Below are positions 1-8,970 of a DNA stretch of 64,000 nucleotides, one piece after another. The stretch is taken from NCBI GenBank assembly GCA_020633295.1, contig JACKDW010000016.1, positions 146,011 to 210,010 of the forward strand, written 5' to 3'. The notes under the pieces were generated by a model that was not told where the DNA came from, ran no database searches, and saw nothing but the letters and a program-made list of their open reading frames with translations. Each line of letters begins with the position of its first letter. The first letter of the stretch is position 1. The position numbers were made by a program, and so were the translations under genes. The DNA comes from Myxococcales bacterium. Its GTDB lineage: Bacteria > Myxococcota_A > Polyangia > Nannocystales > Nannocystaceae.

Positions 1-545
1 GCGATCCGCAGGCCGCCCGCGTCCTGGAGCAGCGCGTCGGCGGGCGGCGGCTGATAGAGGTTGAGGGTGAAGGCCGCCGGGAACTCGCCCGACACGGACA
101 CGCGCTCCCCGGAGGCTCCGTCGACGCAGAGGTCCCAGTCGATGTTGAAGAACCACTCCCAGCCGCAGGCCTGCACGCACGCGCCGTAGGGCACCTGCTG
201 CTCGGCGTTGCAGATATCCGGCTCCGGCCCGCAGGCCTGCACGCACTCCCACGCGTCGACGCTCCCGCCGCCGCCGCCGCTGCAATTGATCTCGGGTCCG
301 CCGCAGGTCCCGGACTTGTCCGAGAACCACAGCACGGCGACGTCGGCGGCGGTCGCCATGCCGTCGGACTGCACCGCGCCGCGGATCGTGGCGAGCGGCT
401 CGCCGGAGTACTCATCGTCGACCTGCGGATCGCAGGCGAACGCGGGTGAGAGCACAATCGGCAGCGCGAGGCCGAGCGTCAGGAGGGTCAGAGGGCGCGC
501 GAGCAGACGGGCGCGAACGGGGCGAGAGTTGGCGAGAAGGGTCAT
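1..545 (-). CDS. Secreted Cys-rich protein, 3' end outside window
   Basis: The minus strand is open from an ATG at 545 to the window edge (181 codons, no stop), so the C-terminus is missing. A good ribosome site (AAGGAG, four bases before the ATG) supports the start. The N-terminus has Arg residues, then a hydrophobic stretch of about 20 residues ending SPAFAC near residue 39. This suits either signal peptidase I cleavage (AFA) or a poor lipobox. The mature part has pairs of Cys in the repeated pattern CVQACG and a short Gly run, so disulphides in the periplasm or outside the cell are likely. The style resembles extracellular proteins of myxobacteria. I do not recognise a family and assign no function. 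Confidence 0.7.
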   Translation of the reverse strand, partial: MTLLANSRPVRARLLARPLTLLTLGLALPIVLSPAFACDPQVDDEYSGEPLATIRGAVQSDGMATAADVAVLWFSDKSGTCGGPEINCSGGGGGSVDAWECVQACGPEPDICNAEQQVPYGACVQACGWEWFFNIDWDLCVDGASGERVSVSGEFPAAFTLNLYQPPPADALLQDAGGLRI

Positions 546-701
546 GGGGCTCCTTGTGCGTGTAAGGACCGCGACCGCCTCGAGTTGGGCACGGCAGGGC
601 GAGAGTTTTTTCGGTTTTTTTCGCGCGCCGCTCACCGTGACCGCCCCGCTCGAGTGTGGCGCCTCGGGGACCCCGCCGTCGACACGAACCCGCCCGCCCG
701 G

Positions 702-833
702 CTCTCCCGTCCGTCGCTCCCGCCCGTCTCTCCCGTCCGTCTCTCCCGTCCGTCTCTCCCGTCCGTCTCTCCCGCCCGTCTCTCCCGCCCGTCTCTCCCG
801 CACGTCTCTCCGCACGTCTCTCTGCCTGTCTCT
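702..833. repeat. 13-bp tandem repeat, about 9 copies
   Basis: The 13-base unit CCCGTCCGTCTCT (variants with GCCCG and GCACG) runs in tandem, with the last two copies degenerate. It occupies most of the gap between the divergent start of the gene ending at 545 and the 3' end of the decayed lipoprotein gene at 832. No gene is seen in 546-831. Confidence 0.85.
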
Positions 834-1495
834 AGAGTTCAAAGTTGCAGCACGGGTTCAGCGCGTCGACCGGGGCGGCGGGCGGCGCTTCACAGATCCC
901 GCTGGACGGGCACTCCCCCACGGCCTCGCCGTTCTACAGGCACACGCACGTGTCCCCTTCGCACGTCATCGCGTAGGTCTTCACCGGGCAGGTAAACGAG
1001 AACGAGCAGGCGCTCGCGCCGTCGCTGTCGCTATTGCCGACGCAGTCCAGCTGCTCACACGCCTGCTGGGCGAGCTCGTCCTCCTCGCTACAGCCCGTGG
1101 AGGAGAAGCCCTCGCACGGGAGCTCGACCCAGCACGCGTAGAAGCCCGCGATCGCGTCCTCGCAGCTCGGGGTGGGCGCCCACTCGAGGCCGTACGCGCA
1201 ATTCTCCAGGCACACGTCGTACGGCGCCCCGGCGACGCACTGCGTAGTGGCTGCAGGCTAGCTCGCAGAGCGTCGCCTCCTCGGTCGTCGCTCCCTCCGT
1301 CGTCGCTCCCTCCGTCGTCGACGGCGTGGTCGTCGTCGCCATGGAGGTAGTCTCCCCCTCCGTCGTCGACGCGTCGGTCGTCGTCCCCGCGTCGGTCGTC
1401 GACGACGTGCCCGCGCCCGTGTTGTCGGGCGGGGACGGGCTGCACGCGATCAAGGCGACGGCCGCGACGAGCCCCACGCGACGCGAGCGATCCAT
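832..1495 (-). pseudogene. Decayed Cys-rich lipoprotein gene (frameshift and premature stop)
   Basis: The ATG at 1495 opens a typical lipoprotein: MDRSRR, a hydrophobic core, lipobox LIAC and a Thr/Ser/Glu-rich linker of repeated TTEGA units. The reading frame then breaks near 1240. One extra base separates CELACSHYA from the continuation CVAGAPYDVCLENC, which runs on in the next frame to a TAG at 934-936. Past that TAG the same frame goes on for 33 sensible residues (NGEAVGECPSSGICE, then a CC pair) to a real-looking stop at 832. The mature domain would hold more than 12 Cys. The gene therefore has two lesions: a one-base shift and a CAG-to-TAG-like change. Sequencing error could explain one lesion, but two suggest decay. 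Function unknown. Confidence 0.7.
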
Positions 1496-1697
1496 GCTCG
1501 CACGGTACCGTAAGCTCGCTGCGAGCGCGCGAGCTCGTCGCAACCTGCACGCACAGCCCGATCGACGCGATCGACCTGCGGCCCACGGCTCGTGGAGTCG
1601 CCCCCGCCGAGCTCGCGGGGTCGACGAGCGGCCTGTAGACCACCGTCGAATCCATTCTCCCTCGCCTCGGCGACCGCGATCCAGACCGCGTCGGTGT

Positions 1698-2732
1698 ATG
1701 CTGATGACCGTGACGCTCGCGCTCCCGCTGCTCGCCGCGCTCGTCGGTCCGCCCACCCCGTCCGCGTCCGCGCCCGCGACCGCGCCCGCGATCCCGAGCA
1801 CGATCACGCCCGCGCGGCCGGACCCCGCGCTGGCGCGCGCGCGCGCGCTCGGCCTTCGCCCACGAGCGGACGGCGGCTTCGAATACGCCGGCGCGACCGG
1901 GGAGCGCTTCGACGCCACCATCCACCGCGACGGCACGGTCGAGTTCCACCTCGACCCCACGATCCAGATCAAGCCCGACGGCGTGTGCCTGATCGCGGTC
2001 TGCGTGGTGCGCGGCATGGCCAAAGGGGCACGTCAGTCACGTCGCCAGCAGGTCAAGCGCGCGGCCGTGGTCACGATCGCCGAGCTCGCCGCGGGCCTCG
2101 TCGCCGGCGCCGTCGGCCTGCCGCTGCCGCGCACCACGCCGCTGCAGCTCGCGCCCGGCTCGCAGCCGCCGCCGGGCGGCACCACCGCGCTCGGCATCCC
2201 GGGCTCCGGCTCGCTCACCAACCCGAGCGTCCCCAACCACGTCGGCGGCACGGTGCAGGGGCGCTACGGCTACCTCCCGCAGCCCACGGCGGCGATGACC
2301 GCGTTCATGGACCGGACCTTCGAGCTGCGCCTCGAGCTGGTCAAGGCCGCCGACCAGGAGCGGCTCGAGCGTGAGCTCGAGCGCCTGCCGCTCGCGCTGC
2401 TCGAGGCGTGGAGCGCCGCGCCCACGCTCGCGCAGCGTCACGAGCTCGTGCTGCAGGCCTGGGACGACCTGATCCCGCTGCCCTCGCCGCACCGCGACGC
2501 GGTGCTCACGGCGTCGGCGGACCGCGAGCTCGAGCGCCGGCGCGAGGACGCGGCCACGCGCGCCCGCGCCGTCATCCTCGAGCTCGTGCGCGAGCGCGCC
2601 CCGGCCGGCTCCGCCTCGGCGTTCACGCGGGCGGAGCTCGACGCGTTCAACCGCGGGCGACCGGCGCGCGATCAGTTCACGCCCTACGCCGCCGTCGCCC
2701 ACGAGAGTCGCGCCGCGCGGAGCCCTCGCTAG
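1698..2732 (+). CDS. Exported protein of unknown function
   Basis: This is a 344-residue protein. ATG codons at 1698 and 1704 are both possible starts, and the first is used here. A short hydrophobic segment (LALPLLAALVG) followed by a Pro/Ala/Ser stretch suggests a signal peptide and a flexible linker. Residues about 45-100 contain a small domain with CLIAVCVVRG, then a Gly/Ala-rich hydrophobic segment (near 125-140) that could cross or enter a membrane. The C-terminal half is charged and helical, rich in Arg, Glu and Leu. No family was recognised. Its stop codon overlaps the stop of the convergent neighbour by two bases (TAG at 2730-2732 against the minus-strand TAG at 2731-2729), so the two 3' ends share sequence. 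Confidence 0.65.
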   Translation: MLMTVTLALPLLAALVGPPTPSASAPATAPAIPSTITPARPDPALARARALGLRPRADGGFEYAGATGERFDATIHRDGTVEFHLDPTIQIKPDGVCLIAVCVVRGMAKGARQSRRQQVKRAAVVTIAELAAGLVAGAVGLPLPRTTPLQLAPGSQPPPGGTTALGIPGSGSLTNPSVPNHVGGTVQGRYGYLPQPTAAMTAFMDRTFELRLELVKAADQERLERELERLPLALLEAWSAAPTLAQRHELVLQAWDDLIPLPSPHRDAVLTASADRELERRREDAATRARAVILELVRERAPAGSASAFTRAELDAFNRGRPARDQFTPYAAVAHESRAARSPR

Positions 2733-3835
2733 GGGCCGTCGAGGTTGAGCGCGTCCGCGACCTCCACGACGTCGCCCTGCAGGAAGAAGTCGACCGCGAT
2801 GAAGTTCGGCACGCGCCCGGCATAGGCCGCGCACTCGAGCGCGCGCCCGTGCAGCACGTCGAACTGGTTGACCTCGGCCGCGTTCGCCTCGCTCGGCAGG
2901 TCGAGCAGGTTGTTGACCCAGTGGTTCATGAGGTACAGGTCGTTGTCCTGGCTGCCGCGGTTGAGCTCGCAGGAGAACTCCGACGGGCTCATGAACGAGT
3001 ACGGCGTGTCCCAGGCCACGTCCCAGACGTGGTGGTACCAGGCCGGCGGCGGCCCGCCGCTCTCGGCCGTGACGACCAGGCGGGTGTCGGCCTCGATCAG
3101 CGCCCCCAGCGTCGGCCAGGGCGCGCCGTCCTCGTGGGCGTAGACCCGCGCGGTCAGCCCCGCCTGCTCGAAGTCCGCGACCATCGCGTCGACGCCGACG
3201 TGGTCCTCGTAGATGATCGCCAGGACCTCGCGCGGGTTGGCGTCGAGGAAGTCGCGGATCAGCGCGAGCCCCTCCGCGTGCGGCTGGTTCCCGAGCGCGC
3301 ATGTCCCGTGACACATGTAGGTTCCGCCCTGGTAGTCGTGCACGTCGATCAGCATCGCGCGGATGCCGTAGTCGAGCTGGGCCCCGATCCCCTCGGTGTG
3401 ATTGGCGACGATCTGCGAGTAGCCCTCGCTCAGCGCCGAGTTCGAGTTGTGCGTCGCGGGGAACACGACCTGGTCGAAGGGGCGGTCGCAGAGCTCGACG
3501 TGCCCGTTGCACGGCTCCAGCCCCGGCCCCGTGCTGCCCTCGCTCGTCGTCGCGTCCTCGCTCGTCGTCGGGCCCGCGCCCGTCGTCGGGCCCGCGCCCG
3601 TCGTCGCGTCCGCGCCCGTCGAGCCGGCGCTGGTCATCCCGCCGCTGCCGCCCGCGGTCATCGACGCCTCGCTCGTCCCGGCGTCGCTCGTCGCCCCTGC
3701 GGTCTCGCCCTGGGTCGCGCTCGCGTCGCTCGTCGCCCCGTCGCTCGTGGGGCCGGTCGAGCCGCTGTCGCCGCACGCGACGAAGGTGAGCGCGAGCGCG
3801 AGCGCGCCGTGACTGATTCGTGTTCTGCTCGTCAC
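2729..3835 (-). CDS. PLC-like phosphodiesterase lipoprotein
   Basis: From a GTG at 3835 the protein has a classical lipoprotein start (TSRTRISHG, hydrophobic core, FVAC). A GTG at 3838 and an ATG at 3922 also open the frame, but they would bury the signal peptide. After the Cys comes a linker of about 80 Ser/Thr/Gly/Ala residues. The catalytic-type domain resembles the PI-PLC X-box TIM barrel: FPATHNSNS carries the first expected His, LIDVHDYQGGTY the second, and IYEDH follows on a later strand. Family members cleave phosphodiesters such as phosphoinositides; the substrate here is unknown. It is probably anchored to a membrane facing the periplasm or the outside. The 3' end is convergent with, and overlaps, the gene ending at 2732. 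Confidence 0.75.
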   Translation of the reverse strand: MTSRTRISHGALALALTFVACGDSGSTGPTSDGATSDASATQGETAGATSDAGTSEASMTAGGSGGMTSAGSTGADATTGAGPTTGAGPTTSEDATTSEGSTGPGLEPCNGHVELCDRPFDQVVFPATHNSNSALSEGYSQIVANHTEGIGAQLDYGIRAMLIDVHDYQGGTYMCHGTCALGNQPHAEGLALIRDFLDANPREVLAIIYEDHVGVDAMVADFEQAGLTARVYAHEDGAPWPTLGALIEADTRLVVTAESGGPPPAWYHHVWDVAWDTPYSFMSPSEFSCELNRGSQDNDLYLMNHWVNNLLDLPSEANAAEVNQFDVLHGRALECAAYAGRVPNFIAVDFFLQGDVVEVADALNLDGP

Positions 3836-4075
3836 CACCGCGTCGCATCGTAGCGCGAAACCAAGCGCCGGTTCGTCGGTTTCGCTCGCGATCGCGCGCG
3901 CGTCCCTCGAGACCTTCACCACGCCGCGGCGCTCGAAGGGCGCCCCTGCCGAGCCGCGGCGCGCTCGCGCGTCTCCTACACCTCAGCACCCACCGCCGCT
4001 CCAGAGCATCACGCCGACGCGAGTTGGCTGACCTTCGGACCATGTGGTTCGACGTGCTAGGCTCGACGCCCTCAG

Positions 4076-4531
4076 GTGCCCGTTCTACGCCTGCAGACGC
4101 TCATCCGCGCGCCCCCGCCGGACGTCTTCGACGCCTCGCTCGACGTGGGCCTGCACCAGGCGTCCGCGCGCGGGACCGGCGAGCGCGTCATCGCCGGGCG
4201 CCGCGAGGGTCGCCTCGAGCTCGGCGAGACCGTCACCTGGTCCGCGCGACACTTCGGCCTGCGCTGGTCGATGACGGTCGCGATCGTCGAGCACGAGCGC
4301 CCACATCGCTTCGTCGACGAGATGGTCTCCGGCCCGTTCGCCGCGATGCGACACGAGCACCGCTTCGCGCCGCGCCACGGCGGCGCCGCCACGGCGATGG
4401 AGGACGTGTTCTCGTTCCGCGCGCCGCTCGGGCCGCTCGGACGAATCGCCGAGCGCCTCGCGCTCACGCGCCACATGCGGCGCTTCCTCGCCGGGCGCAA
4501 CGAGCACCTCAAGCGCGCGCTCGAGGGATGA
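4076..4531 (+). CDS. SRPBCC-fold ligand-binding protein
   Basis: This protein has 151 residues from a GTG start. The pattern is that of a START/Bet v1-like cavity protein: an N-terminal strand with a RAPPPDVFDASLD helix, a central LGETVTWSARHFGL region, a typical PHRFVDEMVSGPFAAMRHEHRF strand pair (here split between residues about 80 and 101), and a C-terminal amphipathic helix (RFLAGRNEHLKRAL). It has no signal peptide and is cytoplasmic. Family members bind hydrophobic ligands or act as cyclases or ATPase co-factors; nothing here shows which. It is convergent with the beta-propeller lipoprotein gene, with about 20 bases between them. Confidence 0.8.
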   Translation: MPVLRLQTLIRAPPPDVFDASLDVGLHQASARGTGERVIAGRREGRLELGETVTWSARHFGLRWSMTVAIVEHERPHRFVDEMVSGPFAAMRHEHRFAPRHGGAATAMEDVFSFRAPLGPLGRIAERLALTRHMRRFLAGRNEHLKRALEG

Positions 4532-4550
4532 CGCGGCGCGCGGCGTCGCC

Positions 4551-6023
4551 CTACCCCTGCGGGTTGGCGACGTTGCCCAGCGCCCAGCCGGTCATGTCCG
4601 AGTACGTGTACGGCCCCTGCAGGCCGCCGACCCAGTTGACCTCCTGCGTCTCGGGCTCGTAGACGAACGCGCCGCCGCCGGACTTGGACTGGTCGACCAT
4701 CCACACCGTGCCGTTGTAGTCGACGCTCGCGCCGGTCGGCGTGGCCACGCCGGGCAGGACCGCAGCGTCGAGCGCCTCGATCAGCGTGGCCGAGTCGGTG
4801 TCGACCCGCAGCAGCGCGCTGGTCGAGAGCCCCGCGATCCACAGGTGGCCGCTCTGATCCTCCATCATCCCGCGGCTCAGGCCCGAGTAGCCCGCCATGT
4901 TCGCGGCCGTCCAGGTCTGCGTCTCGGGGTCGTAGCGCTGCAGGATCCCCGACCAGCCGCCGACCCACGAGCGCCCCTGGCTGTCGACCGTGAACCCGTA
5001 GGCGCTCGGGTTCGGCAGCGGGATGGTCTCGTAGGACAGGTCTTCGAAGCGCACGTGGACCAGCGGGCCCGCCGAGTAGGTCACGCCCCAGAAGTCGTTG
5101 ACCGGGTCGACCGCGCCGCCGTAGATCCCGAGCCCGCCGTTGGCCCCGGGCACCAGCACCTGGCCCTCGATCTCGCCCGTGTCGCCGTCGAGCAGGTAGA
5201 CGTACGCGTCTGCGCCGGTCGGCGCCGACGTCCAGACCTTCGCGTTGATGTACTGCGCGTTGCAGCCCTCGCCGACCTTCTCGCCCGACGTCCAGGCCGC
5301 CGGGCGCGACGCGGCCGGCAGCGGCGTGGTCCACAGGATGCACTCCTCCGCCGCGTAGCCGAGCAGGTCGTTCGGGCCGGTCGAGGTGTCGATCACGCCG
5401 TTGTTGTTCTTGTCGACGCAGCGCTCCTCGCTCGCGGCGATCTTGGTGATCCCGCCGGCGCGGTTGACCACCGCGACGTCGCCCTGGAGGTTCACCGAGG
5501 TCCGCGACGGATCGCCGGCCTGGCCCGCGTCGGTGTAGTAGCGGCCCAGCTCGACCATCGTCTCGGTGTCGATCTTCGACACCGTCCCTTGCGGCGAATT
5601 CGAGATCCAGATGTTCGAGAACACGAGGTCGTCGTCGCCTCCGTCGCCGCAGCCCCCGTCGCCCCCGTCGGGCAGCGCGCCGAGATCGAACTTGGTCTGA
5701 TCGCTCGGGCTGGTCGTGCCGGGATCGTCGGTGCTCGCGGCGCTCGACGTGGTGCTGGTGCTCGCGCCCGCCGAGTCACCCGTCGTCACGCCGCTCGCTC
5801 CGCCCGTGGTGCCGGCGGTCGTGCCCGCGCTCGTCGCCGCGCTCGTCTCGACGTCGCTCGTGCCGCTGTCTGAGGCCGTCGCGCCGGTCTCGCCCTCGCT
5901 GTCGCCGCAGGCGATCACGAGCAGCGACGCCCCTACCATCGCCCGGGCCCAGCGCGCGCCCCCGCCGTCTCGGACGTCTTGATCATCGATTAATCCACGC
6001 ATCAGGTCGTCGATCATACACAC
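4551..6023 (-). CDS. Beta-propeller (Vgb/NHL-like) lipoprotein
   Basis: This is a 490-residue lipoprotein. Starts at residues 1, 3, 8 and 29 are all possible and none has a clear ribosome site. The lipobox LVIAC is followed by GDS and a Ser/Thr/Ala linker of about 75 residues. The rest is a run of beta-propeller blades, with units such as GTVSKIDTETMVELGRY, YGFTVDSQGRSWVGG, LWIAGLSTSALLRVD and ASVDYNGTVWMVD. Each blade has the strand-turn pattern and the W-V/W-M motif of virginiamycin B lyase-like or NHL propellers. Such proteins usually bind ligands rather than act as lyases. A DKNNNGVIDT loop near residue 205 resembles a calcium-binding (EF-hand or dockerin-like) loop. Likely exposed at the cell surface. 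Confidence 0.8.
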   Translation of the reverse strand: MCMIDDLMRGLIDDQDVRDGGGARWARAMVGASLLVIACGDSEGETGATASDSGTSDVETSAATSAGTTAGTTGGASGVTTGDSAGASTSTTSSAASTDDPGTTSPSDQTKFDLGALPDGGDGGCGDGGDDDLVFSNIWISNSPQGTVSKIDTETMVELGRYYTDAGQAGDPSRTSVNLQGDVAVVNRAGGITKIAASEERCVDKNNNGVIDTSTGPNDLLGYAAEECILWTTPLPAASRPAAWTSGEKVGEGCNAQYINAKVWTSAPTGADAYVYLLDGDTGEIEGQVLVPGANGGLGIYGGAVDPVNDFWGVTYSAGPLVHVRFEDLSYETIPLPNPSAYGFTVDSQGRSWVGGWSGILQRYDPETQTWTAANMAGYSGLSRGMMEDQSGHLWIAGLSTSALLRVDTDSATLIEALDAAVLPGVATPTGASVDYNGTVWMVDQSKSGGGAFVYEPETQEVNWVGGLQGPYTYSDMTGWALGNVANPQG

Positions 6024-6287
6024 AGTCGCGCTGGTGTGCAGACAACCAGTGCACAGCCAAGCTCTCAGCGCACAGCCGACCGCTGGGCGGGCGACGATCC
6101 GCCGCCGCGAGCCGTCGACGCGCGTAGACGGGCTGCGTGAGGGTCTACGGGCCTCGACGCGCGCGCCGGGCCTGCGGCCGTGTTTCGCGCGAGAGCAGTG
6201 AGCGCCATCACTTCACCAGCCGCGCGCGCGAGAGACGAGATCAGCGCGGCGCCGCGCGTGCGCGGCATTTCCTGGCAAGATAACGCC

Positions 6288-8297
6288 ATGAACGACACGC
6301 CCGAGCGCGGTCACCCTCGCGGTCTCTACCGCCTGTTCTTCACCGAGATGTGGGAGCGCCTGGCGTTCTACACGATGCTCAACGTCCTGCTGCTCTACGT
6401 GACGGACACGGAGCGCGGCGGGCTCGGGCTCTCGGCGGGCGACGGCAACGAGATCTACGGGCTCTACCTCGCGTTCGTGTACTTCACCCCGTTCCCGGGC
6501 GGGATGATCGCCGACCGCTTCATCGGCTACCGCCTCGCGGTGCTGATCGGCGGCCTGCTGATGTCCTCGGGCCTGCTGCTGATGTCGATCGCCGGCACCA
6601 GCTTCTTCATGCTCGGCCTCATCCTGCTCGTGCTGGGCAACGGCTTCTTCAAGCCGAACATCTCGGTGATGGTCGGCAACCTGTACCAGAAGGGCGACCC
6701 GCGGCGCGACGCCGGCTTCAACATCTTCTACATGGGCATCAACATCGGGGCGTTCATCGCCTCGTTCCTGTCCTCGGCGGTGCGCAACCAGGCGGGCTGG
6801 CTGTGGACCTTCCGCGTCGCCGGCATCGGCCTGCTGATCGGCGTCACGATCCTGCTGTTTAGCTGGCGCGTGCTCGCCAAGGCGGACCGCAAGCCCGAGG
6901 TCGACCCCGACGACATGGGCCTCGCCGAGATCGCGCGCAGGATCTTCCTGCCCTCGCTGGTCGCCGGCGTGCTCGGGGCGGTCGCGATGAAGTACGCCTG
7001 GCCCGGCGGCCCGGTGCGCCCCGCGGTCGCGGGCTTCCTCGCCGGCATGATCCCGGTGGTGCTGTTCTTCCGCAACCTCGTCACGCGCGCCAAGCCCGAG
7101 GAGAAGCCTGGCCTGATGACCCTGTTCCCGGTGTACCTCGCCGGCGGCACGTTCTTCATGGTCCTGCACCTCAACGGCAGCGCGATGACGCAGTGGGCGC
7201 GCGACTCGACGGACCGCCGCGTCGACATCATCCCGCTGAGCTACACGATCTCGCTGCGGCCCGTGCTCGACTTCGAGATCCCGATCAACTTCGAGCAGGA
7301 GGCGCTGCCGCGCTACTACCTCAACGCCGGCGAGGACACCCCGCGACCGGACCCGCGCAGCCTGACCGTCGCCAGCGACGACGCGCACGCGCGCATGTAC
7401 GGGCAGCAGCGCCTCAACGAGGAGGCGGTCGCGGCGATCCTCGCGGCCGCGCACGGCGAGCTGACCGCGCGCGAGTTCGCGGTCGACGCCAACACCGCCG
7501 AGCTCAGCGAGGTCGACCAGGCCCTCTACGCGCGCTCGGCCAGCGTCTACGAGCAGGTCACGATCGAGGAGGAGACCGACAGCCACGGGCACACGCAGCT
7601 CACCGTCAAGGTCGAGGACGGCGCCAAGCCGACGCGGCGCGTCGCGTTCGTGCGCGACGTCGAGGGCCACGGCTCGATCGGCGCCTACGTCGTCGACGCC
7701 GAGACCCACGCGCAGCTCTACGACGGCTACCAGCAGACCTTCGGGCACGCGCCCGAGACGCTGCCGCCGGGCCAGTACCTCAAGGTCGCCAACCCCGAGC
7801 TGTACCAGTCGCTCAACGCGCTGTTCGTCGTCGGCCTGACCCCGCTGCTGGTCCTGTTCTTCGCGCGCCTGAGCAAGCTCGGCTACGCCGTCTCGACGGC
7901 CCGTAAGATCTTCTTCGGCATGAGCCTGACGACGCTGTCGCTGATCCTCATGGCGGTCGCCGGGCTGTTCACCGCCGGCGGCGCCGCCAAGGTCTCGGGC
8001 CTGTGGCTCGTCGGCTTCTACATGGTCATCACGCTCGGCGAGCTGATGCTCTCGCCCATGGGCCTCTCGCTGGTGACCAAGCTCGCGCCCAAGCGCCTCG
8101 TCGGCCTCGCCATGGGCGGGTGGTTCTTGGCGACGGCGTTCGGCAACAACTTCTCGGGCTTCTTCGGCGGCATCCAGGGCTCGATGTCCCCGGTGAGCTT
8201 CTTCCTCGTGCTCGCCTGCCTCGCGGGCGCCGTCGCGGTGTTCATCCGCGTGCTGCTGCCGCGGCTCGACGAGGTCATCAAGCGCTACGGCGGGTGA
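6288..8297 (+). CDS. POT-family proton-coupled peptide transporter
   Basis: This is a proton-coupled oligopeptide transporter of 669 residues. The start is the ATG at 6288, because the frame upstream of it is not like the family. The proton-coupling motif ExxER is present (E20-M-W-E-R24), followed by PGGMIADRFIGYR and the second PTR2 signature FNIFYMGINIGAF. Twelve core helices and the two extra helices between TM6 and TM7 can be followed. An unusual soluble insert of about 200 residues (about 305-505) lies between TM7 and TM8 on the periplasmic side. It holds FEQEALPRYYLNAGED and a mixed alpha/beta region. Usual bacterial POTs are near 500 residues, so the insert explains the size. It imports di- and tripeptides. 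Two hairpins follow the stop. Confidence 0.9.
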   Translation: MNDTPERGHPRGLYRLFFTEMWERLAFYTMLNVLLLYVTDTERGGLGLSAGDGNEIYGLYLAFVYFTPFPGGMIADRFIGYRLAVLIGGLLMSSGLLLMSIAGTSFFMLGLILLVLGNGFFKPNISVMVGNLYQKGDPRRDAGFNIFYMGINIGAFIASFLSSAVRNQAGWLWTFRVAGIGLLIGVTILLFSWRVLAKADRKPEVDPDDMGLAEIARRIFLPSLVAGVLGAVAMKYAWPGGPVRPAVAGFLAGMIPVVLFFRNLVTRAKPEEKPGLMTLFPVYLAGGTFFMVLHLNGSAMTQWARDSTDRRVDIIPLSYTISLRPVLDFEIPINFEQEALPRYYLNAGEDTPRPDPRSLTVASDDAHARMYGQQRLNEEAVAAILAAAHGELTAREFAVDANTAELSEVDQALYARSASVYEQVTIEEETDSHGHTQLTVKVEDGAKPTRRVAFVRDVEGHGSIGAYVVDAETHAQLYDGYQQTFGHAPETLPPGQYLKVANPELYQSLNALFVVGLTPLLVLFFARLSKLGYAVSTARKIFFGMSLTTLSLILMAVAGLFTAGGAAKVSGLWLVGFYMVITLGELMLSPMGLSLVTKLAPKRLVGLAMGGWFLATAFGNNFSGFFGGIQGSMSPVSFFLVLACLAGAVAVFIRVLLPRLDEVIKRYGG

Positions 8298-8298
8298 C

Positions 8299-8316
8299 CC
8301 CGCGCTCGTGCGCGGG
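8299..8316 (+). terminator. Hairpin directly after the peptide transporter gene
   Basis: A stem CCCGCGC / GCGCGGG with a TCGT loop starts two bases after the stop codon. It lacks a T tract, so it may stabilise mRNA ends rather than terminate transcription alone. Confidence 0.4.
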
Positions 8317-8330
8317 CGCCCCGCCCGTCT

Positions 8331-8367
8331 GCCGAAGGCGCGCTCGGATCACGAGCGCGCCTTCGGC
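8331..8367 (+). terminator. Perfect 16-bp hairpin after the peptide transporter gene
   Basis: GCCGAAGGCGCGCTCG is followed by a 5-base loop (GATCA) and its exact reverse complement, 34 bases past the stop at 8297. It has no T run, so intrinsic termination is uncertain. It lies between the two copies of the duplicated transporter 3' end. Confidence 0.5.
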
Positions 8368-8788
8368 GTACGAGCGAGCGCGTCGACGAGGTCATCAAGC
8401 GCCACGGCGGATGCGCGCGGTCCGAAAGCTGCTGCGGTTCTCACCGCTGGTCGAGCACCCGGCGCGCCGACGATGGGTCTATGCTGCTCGCTCACACGGT
8501 TTTTTCCCAAGCACGCCGTGCGATGCCAAGTGCTCAACGAGCACGAGCTGCTGACCCTCGAGACGAACACACGCACCTTCATCAAGAGCCAGGAGGGCCC
8601 AGGCGATATCTCGCAGCGCGCGGCCGCGTCACCGTGCCCCGCGAATGCACGTCCTTGTCCTCGTAGTCCACCGACTTCTCCTGCGCGGCCTCGGGGCCGT
8701 CGGCATCCGACGAGTTCGCTGCGAGATAGCTCAGGATACGAAGCGACGAGCGCCGCGCCACGAGTCGCGGTAGCCGGTTTCGCGGGGA

Positions 8789-8950
8789 GTGTCCGAGCGG
8801 CAAGAAGCTGCTGCTCGTGTCCGAGCGGCAAGAAGGCGCCAGTGGCAGCAAGCTGCCGCTCACTCTCGACCGGCAGATTGTTGCCGCTCGCACTCGACCG
8901 GTAGTCCGGCGCCAGTGGCAGCAAGCTGCCGCTCAACTTCGACCGGCAAC
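8789..8950. repeat. Cluster of interspersed short repeats
   Basis: GTGTCCGAGCGGCAAGAAG occurs at 8789-8807 and 8817-8835. A 28-base block beginning GGCGCCAGTGGCAGCAAG occurs at 8835-8862 and 8908-8935 and contains a small hairpin (GGCAGC AA GCTGCC). A third motif, TCGACCGG, recurs near 8866, 8894 and 8939, following TGCCGCTC each time. Confidence 0.8.
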
Positions 8951-8970
8951 TCCGTCGCTCCATCGCGCAA

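Larger units (their letters stand above)
8266..8410 (+). repeat. 28-bp direct repeat duplicating the 3' end of the transporter gene
   Basis: The last codons of the peptide transporter (8266-8293) recur at 8383-8410, 117 bases downstream, with one mismatch in 28 bases. The second copy is not part of any recognisable gene. The copies flank the stop codon and both hairpins. This could be a local duplication or the scar of an insertion. Confidence 0.85.

Noticed and set aside
8481..8666. A 61-codon plus-strand ORF in the gene desert
   Set aside because: No ribosome site, no protein-like composition, and another frame in the same place looks equally weak.
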